A stretch of 64,000 bases of DNA from Comamonadaceae bacterium (GTDB taxonomy: Bacteria > Pseudomonadota > Gammaproteobacteria > Burkholderiales > Burkholderiaceae_C): NCBI GenBank assembly GCA_027488985.1, contig JAIYAR010000003.1, forward strand, positions 1 to 64,000, read 5' to 3'. The first letter of the stretch is position 1. Every line of letters begins with the position of its first letter. Below, in pieces: positions 26,119 through 33,798 of this stretch. The notes below the pieces were generated by a model. It searched no databases. It saw only the letters and a list, made by a program, of their open reading frames with translations, and was not told the DNA's origin. A program made the position numbers and the translations under genes.

Positions 26119-26793
26119 ATGACCACCCCCCTCCTGCTCTCCCCTGTCGAAGCCCGCGTGCTGGCCACCCTGATGGAAAAAGCCCGCACGGTGCCCGACA
26201 GCTATCCTCTTACCCTTAACAGCCTGCTGCTGGGCTGTAACCAAAAGACCAGCCGTGAGCCGCTGATGGAGCTCAGCGAGTCCGAAGTCAGCAGCGCCGT
26301 CGACAGCCTGCGCGAGGCCGGCTTGGTCCACGAGACCAGTGGCGGACGCGCCGTCAAGTTCACCCACAACGCCCAACGTGGCATCGGTGTACCCGAGCAA
26401 AGTGCGGTGCTTCTGGGCCTGTTGATGCTGCGCGGCCCGCAGACGGCTGCCGAGCTTCGCCTGAACGCCGAGCGCTGGTACCGCTTTGCAGACACCTCGT
26501 CGGTCGAAGCGTTTCTGGACGAGCTGCAGGAACGCGGTGAAGAAAAAGGTGGTCCCCTGGTCATCAAGCTGGACCGCGCACCCGGGGCCCGCGAACAACG
26601 CTGGGCCCACCTCCTGTGTGGGCCAGTCGACGCCAGCGCTGCGGTCATCAGCCGGTCCGGCGCTGCAGCGGGCCCCGCCAGCGCGGAGCTTCAGGCCCGG
26701 GTCACGCAACTGGAAGCGGAGGTTGCCGACCTGCGCGCCACGGTGCAAAAACTGTGCGCCGAACTCGGAATGTCGCAACCTCGACAAGAATAA
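26119..26793 (+). CDS. YceH family (DUF480) protein
   Basis: A 224-residue member of the YceH/DUF480 family. The tandem winged-helix region shows the usual [26 protein letters not shown] opening, [14 protein letters not shown], and [17 protein letters not shown] at the start of the second winged helix. The C-terminal 35 residues are a coiled coil ([19 protein letters not shown]). Function is unknown; the fold suggests DNA or protein binding. It is divergent from purN with 13 bases between the start codons, so the two promoters overlap the opposite gene. Confidence 0.88.
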   Translation: MTTPLLLSPVEARVLATLMEKARTVPDSYPLTLNSLLLGCNQKTSREPLMELSESEVSSAVDSLREAGLVHETSGGRAVKFTHNAQRGIGVPEQSAVLLGLLMLRGPQTAAELRLNAERWYRFADTSSVEAFLDELQERGEEKGGPLVIKLDRAPGAREQRWAHLLCGPVDASAAVISRSGAAAGPASAELQARVTQLEAEVADLRATVQKLCAELGMSQPRQE

Positions 26794-26861
26794 AAGAACG
26801 ATCGTGCTAAAACACGGGATAACGTTCCGCTGAACCGGATATCTAGACTGAGGAGACTGCA

Positions 26862-28067
26862 ATGGACTTGGCTTTCACGCCTGAAGAACAGGCTTTTCGC
26901 GAAGAGGTGCGCACTTGGGTACACGCCCATTTGCCCGCCGACATCGCCCACAAGGTGCACAACGCCCTGGAGTTGACCCGGGAGGACCACCAGCGCTGGG
27001 CCAAGATCTTGGGTGCCAAAGGCTGGCTGGGTTTCGGCTGGCCCAAGGAGTTTGGCGGCCCCGGCTGGACGGCCATCCAGAAGCATTTGTTTGAAGAAGA
27101 ATGTGCGCTCGCCGGTGCGCCAAGGGTCATCCCCTTCGGCCCGGTGATGGTGGCGCCGGTCATCATGGCCTTTGGCAACGCCGAACAGCAGCAGCGCTTT
27201 TTGCCCGGCATTGCCAGCGGCGAAGTCTGGTGGAGCCAAGGCTACAGCGAACCGGGCTCCGGCTCGGACCTGGCATCGGTCAAGACCCGCGCAGAGCGCC
27301 AAGGCAACAAATACATCGTCAACGGCCAGAAAACCTGGACTACGCTGGGCCAATACGGCGAGTGGATCTTCTGTCTGGTGCGCACCAGCAATGAAGGCAA
27401 GCCACAAACCGGCATCAGCTTCCTGCTGATCGACATGAAGAGCCCCGGCGTGACGGTGCGACCCATCATCATGCTCGACGGCGGTCACGAGGTGAACGAA
27501 GTCTTTTTCGACAACGTGGAAGTGCCGGTGGAGAACCTGATTGGCGAAGAAAACAAGGGCTGGACCTACGCCAAGCACCTGCTCAGTCACGAGCGCACCA
27601 ATATTGCCGACATCAACCGCTCCAAGCGAGAGTTGGAGCGCCTCAAACGCATCGCCAGGCGTGAAGGCGTGTGGGAAGACACCCGCTTTCGCGATGAAAT
27701 CGCCAAGCTGGAAGTGGATGTCGTTGCGCTCGAGATGATGGTGCTGCGCGTGCTGTCGGCAGAGAAGAGCGGCAAGAACTCACTGGACATTGCTGGCTTG
27801 TTGAAGATCCGTGGCAGCGAAATCCAGCAGCGCTACAGCGAGCTGATGATGCTGGCCGCCGGCCCGTTCGCCCTGCCGCTCATCCGTGAAGCCATGGAAG
27901 CCGGCTGGCAAGGCGACGCCGCTGCTGGCGCCCTGGGTGGCTTCCCCGGCGGTGAAGTGGGCAATGCGCCCTTGGCCTCCGCTTACTTCAACCTGCGCAA
28001 AACCACCATCTACGGCGGCAGCAATGAAGTGCAACGAAACATTGTGGCTCAGGTTGTCCTGGGCTAA
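26862..28067 (+). CDS. Acyl-CoA dehydrogenase (PimC-like large subunit)
   Basis: A 401-residue FAD-dependent acyl-CoA dehydrogenase. Signatures: MDLAFTPEEQAFREEVR, the FAD-binding QGYSEPGSGSDLASVKTRA and WTTLGQYGEW, and the C-terminal TTIYGGSNEVQRNIVAQ. It lies 12 bases upstream of a second, shorter acyl-CoA dehydrogenase gene. Paired genes of this size and start sequence resemble the PimC/PimD large and small subunits acting on dicarboxyl-CoA or related substrates. Substrate cannot be told from the sequence. AGGAGACTGCA precedes ATG 26862. Confidence 0.9.
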   Translation: MDLAFTPEEQAFREEVRTWVHAHLPADIAHKVHNALELTREDHQRWAKILGAKGWLGFGWPKEFGGPGWTAIQKHLFEEECALAGAPRVIPFGPVMVAPVIMAFGNAEQQQRFLPGIASGEVWWSQGYSEPGSGSDLASVKTRAERQGNKYIVNGQKTWTTLGQYGEWIFCLVRTSNEGKPQTGISFLLIDMKSPGVTVRPIIMLDGGHEVNEVFFDNVEVPVENLIGEENKGWTYAKHLLSHERTNIADINRSKRELERLKRIARREGVWEDTRFRDEIAKLEVDVVALEMMVLRVLSAEKSGKNSLDIAGLLKIRGSEIQQRYSELMMLAAGPFALPLIREAMEAGWQGDAAAGALGGFPGGEVGNAPLASAYFNLRKTTIYGGSNEVQRNIVAQVVLG

Positions 28068-28079
28068 CGGGAGAAGAAC

Positions 28080-29195
28080 ATGGACTTTGATTTTTCTGAC
28101 GACCAGGAACAACTGCGCGACGCGGTGCGCAAATACGTCGACAAGGGCTACACCTTCGATCGCCGCCGCTCAGCCGAAAAAGCCGGTGGCTTTGATGCCG
28201 CCGCCTATGCCGAGCTGGCAGAGCTGGGCTTGACCGGCCTGTATGTGCCCGAAGACGATGGCGGCATGGGGTTGGGCCCCATTGAAGGCATGGTGGTGAT
28301 GGAAGAGCTGGGCCGCGGCATGGTGATGGAGCCTCTGGCGCAGAGCCTGATCGCCGGTGCGGTGTTAGCAGGTTATGCGGATGCCGCCACCCGTGCCGCC
28401 TGGCTGCCCGGTGTAGCCAGCGGCGAAAAGCTGGTGACACTGGCCTACCAGGAGCGCGGCAGCCGCTATGCCCTGGACGCCATTACAGGAAAAGCGCACC
28501 AGGCGCCCGGTGGCTATGTGCTGAACGCTACAAAAAGCATAGTGACTGCCGGCGACAAGGCGGATGCTTACATCGTCTCCGCCAAGGTCAACAGCGTGAT
28601 GGGCCTGTTTTTGGTGGAGCGCGAATCCGCGGGCGTCAGCACCCGGGGCTACAACACCCAGGGCGGTGGCCGCGCAGCAGAAGTCGCCTTCAAAAATGCC
28701 CCCGCCACCTTGATTACCACCCAAGGCCAGGCTGCACTGGAGCACGCGGTGGACAACGGCATTGCCGCCACCTGCGCAGAGGCTGTGGGTGTGATGGACA
28801 AGACACTGGACATCACCGCCGAGTACATGAACACCCGCAAGCAGTTTGGTGTGGCGATCAGCAGCTTCCAGGCACTTCGCCATCGCATGGCCGACATGAA
28901 GATGCAGCTGGAACTGGCCCGCTCCATGAGCTACTACGCCAGCCTCAAGCTCAACGCACCTGCACCCGAGCGCCGTGCAGCCATGGCCCGCGCCAAGTAC
29001 CAGCTGGGCACCAGCATGCGCTTCATCAGCCAGCAGGCGGTGCAACTGCACGGCGGTATTGGCGTGACGGACGAGTACATCGTGAGCCACTACTTCCGCA
29101 AGCTCACCGAACTGGAAATGAGCTTCGGCGACACCATGCACCATCTGGGTGAAGTGTCGGCCCGCATGCAGGACACCGCCGGCGTTTTTGCCTGA
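28080..29195 (+). CDS. Acyl-CoA dehydrogenase (PimD-like small subunit)
   Basis: A 371-residue acyl-CoA dehydrogenase beginning MDFDFSDDQEQLRDAVRKYV, with GMGLGPIEGMVVMEELGRG, a weakened FAD-binding central part and the C-terminal QLHGGIGVTDEYIVSHYFRKL. It is less like the classical enzyme than its upstream neighbour and may form a heteromer with it. The 12-base spacing indicates co-translation. A good terminator follows at 29214-29247, so the pair forms a two-gene operon. Confidence 0.88.
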   Translation: MDFDFSDDQEQLRDAVRKYVDKGYTFDRRRSAEKAGGFDAAAYAELAELGLTGLYVPEDDGGMGLGPIEGMVVMEELGRGMVMEPLAQSLIAGAVLAGYADAATRAAWLPGVASGEKLVTLAYQERGSRYALDAITGKAHQAPGGYVLNATKSIVTAGDKADAYIVSAKVNSVMGLFLVERESAGVSTRGYNTQGGGRAAEVAFKNAPATLITTQGQAALEHAVDNGIAATCAEAVGVMDKTLDITAEYMNTRKQFGVAISSFQALRHRMADMKMQLELARSMSYYASLKLNAPAPERRAAMARAKYQLGTSMRFISQQAVQLHGGIGVTDEYIVSHYFRKLTELEMSFGDTMHHLGEVSARMQDTAGVFA

Positions 29196-29213
29196 TCAAC
29201 CCAGACCCTGAAC

Positions 29214-29247
29214 AAGCCCGGCAGCCGCAAAGCACCGGGCTTTTTTT
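29214..29247 (+). terminator. Rho-independent terminator of the acyl-CoA dehydrogenase pair
   Basis: AAGCCCGG (29214-29221) and CCGGGCTT (29235-29242) form a perfect 8-bp stem with a 13-base loop, followed by a run of seven T (29241-29247). Confidence 0.88.
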
Positions 29248-29280
29248 AGCCTTGGATAAAAGCGCTCGGTGTAGGATGTG

Positions 29281-31665
29281 ATGCCACGTTTCAGCGCATC
29301 TGCACGCCATCACACTCCCGCTTCCATGAACGGCTCCGACCTTCCCACCGCCACCGGATTGCGCGCCGGTCTGGCCGACATGTACGGCTCTACCGCTCCG
29401 CAAGCGGGCCGGTTACGCGCCATGCATCTGGGTGCAGTGGTCCGGCTCACGCCCGAAACCATGCTGGCCAATATCGGGAGTGCCGGTTTGGTGCTCTGGA
29501 CATTCTCGCCAGATATCCATTGGGAGTTATTGCTCTGGTTTGCCGGTATCTTGACGGTGTGTCTCTTTGCACTCCGCAGCTGGCGCAAGAGCGCAGGACG
29601 AAATTTCAGCCACGCCTCGAGCCGCACCGTGCACAAAGCAACCTGGCATGCGGTGGTGCTCAGCAGCGTTTGGGCGTTCATCCCTGTGTTCTGGTTCCCG
29701 GCAGCCAGTGACAGCCAGCAGTTGGTGATCGCCACATTGCTCACAGGAATGATTGGTGCGGGCGGCTTTGTCCTGAACCCTCTGCCTCTGGCCAGCCTGG
29801 CCTACATTGCCGTATTCACGGTTTCTGCGCTATACGCCTTGTGGGGCAGCCACGAGGGGGCCTATGTGGGGGTGGCAGTACTGGTTGCTGTATATGCACC
29901 ATTGGTCGCGCTTGGTGCGCTTACGGCTTGGCGCAAGTCCACCGCCCTGATCCTGGCAGAATCGCGCTCACAGCGGCAGGAGCAGATGTTGTCCCTGTTG
30001 CTGGCGGATTTCGAGCAAAACGCAGGCGATGCACTGTGGGAAACCGATGACTCCGGTCGCCTCGTCCATACGTCGCCCAAGTTGTGTGCCTTGCTAGGCC
30101 TGGGGGAGCAGCAGGCAGCCGGCGCGGCCTTGATGAACGTGTTGTTGGCCCTGCAGGCCCATGGCGTGCATGAGTTGTCACTGGCGCTGGCTGAGCTGAA
30201 GCCGTTCAAGGAGCTGGCACTGTCGTTCGACAGCCCCCAAGGCCCCCGACACCTTCAGCTCAACGGCAAACCCCTGCATACCGAAGAAGGGACGGTTTCC
30301 GGCTGGCGCGGAGTCATGACGGATGTCACCGACAAGGTGCTTAGCAACCAATTACTGCGTCAGCTCGCCCATACCGACTCGCTGACCGGTTTGACCAACC
30401 GGTTTCAGCTACGTGCCTCTTTAGGCGAACGCCTGGCAGCCCGACAACCGGTCGCCCTGTTAGCCATCGACCTGGACCGCTTCAAGGCCATCAATGACCG
30501 CCATGGTCACAGCGCGGGAGATGAGGTGCTGCGGCTGATTGCACAACGTTTGAAGCAGCAGCTCAGTAACGATGCGATGGTTGCCCGGCTGGGCGGCGAC
30601 GAGTTTGCCGTGGTGCTCACCGCGCCGGGCGACATCGCGCAAGCCTCTAGTATTGCCCGCCGCGTGGTGCTTCTTTTGCAGGAACCTTTGGACCTGACAG
30701 TTCGACTGCTTACCGTAGGCGGCAGTGTGGGCCTCTCGGTATGCCACGGCGAAGCCTTGTCGCTGGACGAATTGATGGTGCAAGCCGACATTGCACTATA
30801 TGCCGCAAAGGACTCAGGACGCGGCCAGTGCGTGACTTATACCCCGGAACTCGGTGCCGTCAACCAGCGCCGAGCCAAGTTGGAGCACGGCTTGCGGCAC
30901 GCACTTCACAGGCAGGAACTTCAACTCTACTGGCAACCCAAGGTAGATCTGCGCTCCTGGAAAATCGTGGGGGCCGAGACGCTCATGCGGTGGAGACATC
31001 CGGAACTGGGGTGGATCAGCCCGGCGGAGTTCATCCCGATTGCTGAGCAAAGCGGAATGATTGCCGCCTTGGGCAGCTGGGCCCTGCTGGAGGCGTGCCG
31101 CATGCACTCGAGCGCGCTGGCCGGTCTCAAGGTGTCGGTCAATGTGTCGTCCATGCAGCTGCGGGATGACAGCTTTTTGGCGGTGCTCCAAGATGCGCTG
31201 GACGAGTTCCAGGTCAACCCCAGCCAGATGGAGCTGGAGCTCACCGAATCCGTATTTCTGGAGAGCGCCGACCATGCGCTGGCGATGCTGCATGCCCTGC
31301 GCAAAACCGGTGTCAAGCTCGCGATGGATGATTTCGGCACGGGCTACTCATCGCTCTCTTACCTGCGCAGCTTCCCGTTTGACACTCTCAAGATTGACAG
31401 AGCCTTCGTCATCGAACTGGTGGAAAAAAAAGATGCCGAAGCTGTTGTCCATATGATTACCGGCCTGGCGCAAACCTTGGGTATGCGCACGGTGTGTGAA
31501 GGAGTGGAAACACCCGAACAGCTCGAAGCCATACAGCGCGCCGGCTGTGACGAGGTGCAGGGTTACATCGTCGCCAAACCCATGCCGTTACAGGAGTTTG
31601 TAGTGTTCCGCGAAACTTGGGAGCAACGCAAGCCCCCTGCCTTGCCGAGTCACCGCCTCACCTGA
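29281..31665 (+). CDS. Membrane GGDEF-EAL protein (cyclic-di-GMP turnover)
   Basis: A 794-residue protein. An N-terminal membrane domain (about 50-220, five or six helices) is followed by a PAS-like domain, a GGDEF domain and an EAL domain. The cyclase signature GGDEF is intact at about 438-442, and I see no RxxD inhibitory site five residues before it. The phosphodiesterase domain has ETLMRW (Glu566) where EALLRW is usual, ELTESVFLE, and DDFGTGYSSLSYLRSFP with the catalytic acidic pair, so the domain is probably active. It could make or degrade cyclic-di-GMP; the EAL domain often dominates in such fusions. The start may be ATG 29281 or ATG 29326. Confidence 0.9.
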   Translation: MPRFSASARHHTPASMNGSDLPTATGLRAGLADMYGSTAPQAGRLRAMHLGAVVRLTPETMLANIGSAGLVLWTFSPDIHWELLLWFAGILTVCLFALRSWRKSAGRNFSHASSRTVHKATWHAVVLSSVWAFIPVFWFPAASDSQQLVIATLLTGMIGAGGFVLNPLPLASLAYIAVFTVSALYALWGSHEGAYVGVAVLVAVYAPLVALGALTAWRKSTALILAESRSQRQEQMLSLLLADFEQNAGDALWETDDSGRLVHTSPKLCALLGLGEQQAAGAALMNVLLALQAHGVHELSLALAELKPFKELALSFDSPQGPRHLQLNGKPLHTEEGTVSGWRGVMTDVTDKVLSNQLLRQLAHTDSLTGLTNRFQLRASLGERLAARQPVALLAIDLDRFKAINDRHGHSAGDEVLRLIAQRLKQQLSNDAMVARLGGDEFAVVLTAPGDIAQASSIARRVVLLLQEPLDLTVRLLTVGGSVGLSVCHGEALSLDELMVQADIALYAAKDSGRGQCVTYTPELGAVNQRRAKLEHGLRHALHRQELQLYWQPKVDLRSWKIVGAETLMRWRHPELGWISPAEFIPIAEQSGMIAALGSWALLEACRMHSSALAGLKVSVNVSSMQLRDDSFLAVLQDALDEFQVNPSQMELELTESVFLESADHALAMLHALRKTGVKLAMDDFGTGYSSLSYLRSFPFDTLKIDRAFVIELVEKKDAEAVVHMITGLAQTLGMRTVCEGVETPEQLEAIQRAGCDEVQGYIVAKPMPLQEFVVFRETWEQRKPPALPSHRLT

Positions 31666-31702
31666 GATTGCACTACGCTGCGCGATGCCTCGCAGGCAGC
31701 TT

Positions 31703-32731
31703 TCACACCAGCCCGACTTCCAGCAACTCCCGCTTGATATAGGCGTAGTAAAGAGGTGCTGCAACAAGGCCGGCAACGCCGAAGATGGCTTCGCCGACAA
31801 ACATCACTGTCAGGAGCTCCCACGCGGAGGTGCCAGTGCGCTTGCCGACCACCTTGGCGTTGATCACGTACTCGAACTTGTGAATGGCGATCAAGAACAC
31901 CAGGCAAGCCAACCCCACCATGGGCGCCACCGACATTCCAGCTAGGGTCAAAACACCATTGCACAACAAGTTTCCGACAATGGGTATCAGTCCGGCGAAA
32001 AAGGTCAGGGCCACCAACATGCCGGAATAGGGAATCCGCACCTCAAAGAGCGGCAAGGCCCCGAACAAGAAAAGCGCCGTGCACACTGCATTGAAAGTCG
32101 CAATCCAGAACTGCGCCACCACAATCTGACGGAATGCGCCGATAAAGTGCCGGGCGCGGGCGCGTGCCGCTGCCCGCAAGGGAGCCGCATGCTCTACCCC
32201 GGGCGAGCCGACAATCAGTGCGCCAATCACCAGACCCACATAAGCCAGCAGCCCACCTTGTAAACCCGCAGAGCCAAAGCCGGTCAGGGCATGGGCCTGG
32301 CTTTGAAGGTAAGCCGCCAGCCAGGCCTGCGCTGCGACCAGTTCGTCGGGTAAATGGGCGGCCAAGTTGGGGGGCAGTTTCTGGCGGATTTCCAGAACGG
32401 TACCGGCAAGGTGGTGCAACAGAGCCTCGTACTGTGCTCCAGCACTGAAAACCATGCCCTTGGCATTGGAGAGCACCAGCGCAAACAGGACCAAGGGCAC
32501 CACAATCACCCAAGCCGCTGCCACAAACGCACTGGGACGGATGCGCCCCAGCCGGCGACTGGTGCTCAGCGCTTGGGTCGACATAAAGCCCAGGCACACC
32601 GCCAACAACCCGGGCAACATGCCGTACGCCAATACAACGAGACACACCACCCCTGTCAGCACATAGGTGCTGGCATTGACAAAGCGGGGAGTAGAAAGGG
32701 AGGGGGTAGGAGTGGAGGGCTTGGGTGTCAT
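31703..32731 (-). CDS. AI-2E family permease
   Basis: A 342-residue inner-membrane protein of the AI-2E/PerM transporter family, with about seven membrane helices and the typical late motifs GLIPIVGNLLCNGVLTL and KFEYVINAKVVGKRTGTSAW followed by the C-terminal PLYYAYIKREL. Members are variously proposed to export autoinducer-2, sodium/proton or other solutes, so the substrate is open. ATG 32731 is preferred to a GTG at 32767. The N-terminal 20 residues are Pro/Thr/Ser-rich. It is convergent with the GGDEF-EAL gene and divergent from the deacetylase gene. Confidence 0.88.
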   Translation of the reverse strand: MTPKPSTPTPSLSTPRFVNASTYVLTGVVCLVVLAYGMLPGLLAVCLGFMSTQALSTSRRLGRIRPSAFVAAAWVIVVPLVLFALVLSNAKGMVFSAGAQYEALLHHLAGTVLEIRQKLPPNLAAHLPDELVAAQAWLAAYLQSQAHALTGFGSAGLQGGLLAYVGLVIGALIVGSPGVEHAAPLRAAARARARHFIGAFRQIVVAQFWIATFNAVCTALFLFGALPLFEVRIPYSGMLVALTFFAGLIPIVGNLLCNGVLTLAGMSVAPMVGLACLVFLIAIHKFEYVINAKVVGKRTGTSAWELLTVMFVGEAIFGVAGLVAAPLYYAYIKRELLEVGLV

Positions 32732-32854
32732 GGGTGGCGCGATGGTATCAACTGTCCCAGCGTACACCGCAGATCAAGGGGTTTTTGCTGCACATCAAGA
32801 CTCATGTCAGTTTGGCTGCCTAGACTGGCAGAAGAACCAGATGCAGGAGACACG

Positions 32855-33781
32855 ATGCTGCCCGCCTTTATTTCCCACCCCGACTGCGCCCGCCACGAAA
32901 TGGGACCGGACCACCCTGAATGCCCCGAACGCCTGGGTGCCATTCAGGACATGCTGTTGCTGCGTGGCCTGCTGGACTACATGAACACCTATGACGCCCC
33001 CTTGGCCACTGAAGCGCAGTTGGGTAGGGCCCACGCCATCAACTATGTGCATGAGTTGATGGAAGCGTCCCCCAAAGAGGGCTACCACAAGGTCGACCCG
33101 GACACCGACATGAACCCCTTCACCGTGCGGGCTGCCTTGCGTGCCGCGGGGGCTGCCGTTCAGGCGACGGATCTGGTAATCAGCGGACAGGTACCCACCG
33201 CCTTTTGCAGCGTGCGTCCGCCGGGCCACCATGCAGAGCGCTCGGCTGCGATGGGGTTTTGCTTTTTCAACAATGTGGCGGTGGGCATACGCCACGCGCT
33301 GGACGTACACGGCCTGGAACGTGTGGCATTGATTGACTTCGATGTGCACCATGGCAACGGCAGTGAAGACATCTTCCGCGGGGATGACCGAGTGCTCATG
33401 TGCTCCATCTTCGAGCAGGGGCTCTACCCCTACAACGGCGAAAAAGCCGTGGGCCCCAACATGATGAATGTAGGCCTGCCCGCCCGTTCAGGAAGCGACA
33501 AGTTCCGCGAGGCAGTGGCCACCCAGTGGGTGCCGGCGCTGGACGCCTTCGCGCCCCAGCTCATTTACATCTCGGCCGGCTTTGACGCGCACCGCGAAGA
33601 CGATATGGGCAACCTCGGTTTGGTGGATGCCGACTATGCTTGGGTCACACGGCAGCTGATGGGCGTAGCCCAACGGCATTGCCAGGGCCGCATCATTTCT
33701 TGTCTAGAGGGTGGGTATGTGCTCAACCCGCTAGCCCGCAGCGTGGCCGAGCACGTCAAGGTCCTCATCGGCGCCGATTGA
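32855..33781 (+). CDS. Histone-deacetylase-family protein
   Basis: A 308-residue zinc hydrolase of the arginase/deacetylase superfamily. It begins FISHPDCARHEMGPDHPECPERL and has the active-site blocks VRPPGHHAE (two His), GFCFFNNVAVG, the zinc-binding DFDVHHGNG and SAGFDAH. Bacterial members deacetylate acetyl-lysine, acetylpolyamines or acetoin-related substrates. ATG 32855 has GGAGA 5 bases upstream; the frame is open further upstream but that part is not family sequence. The gene for a Pat-type lysine acetyltransferase starts only 17 bases after its stop, suggesting that acetylation and deacetylation are paired here. Confidence 0.92.
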   Translation: MLPAFISHPDCARHEMGPDHPECPERLGAIQDMLLLRGLLDYMNTYDAPLATEAQLGRAHAINYVHELMEASPKEGYHKVDPDTDMNPFTVRAALRAAGAAVQATDLVISGQVPTAFCSVRPPGHHAERSAAMGFCFFNNVAVGIRHALDVHGLERVALIDFDVHHGNGSEDIFRGDDRVLMCSIFEQGLYPYNGEKAVGPNMMNVGLPARSGSDKFREAVATQWVPALDAFAPQLIYISAGFDAHREDDMGNLGLVDADYAWVTRQLMGVAQRHCQGRIISCLEGGYVLNPLARSVAEHVKVLIGAD

Positions 33782-33798
33782 TTTTGGAGCGATGCCTC

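Noticed and set aside
28516..28545. GCTACAAAAAGCATAGTGAC inside the second acyl-CoA dehydrogenase, similar to the element left half
   Set aside because: The right half is absent and the encoded residues (NATKSIVTAG) fit the family pattern at this position, so chance similarity is the simpler explanation.
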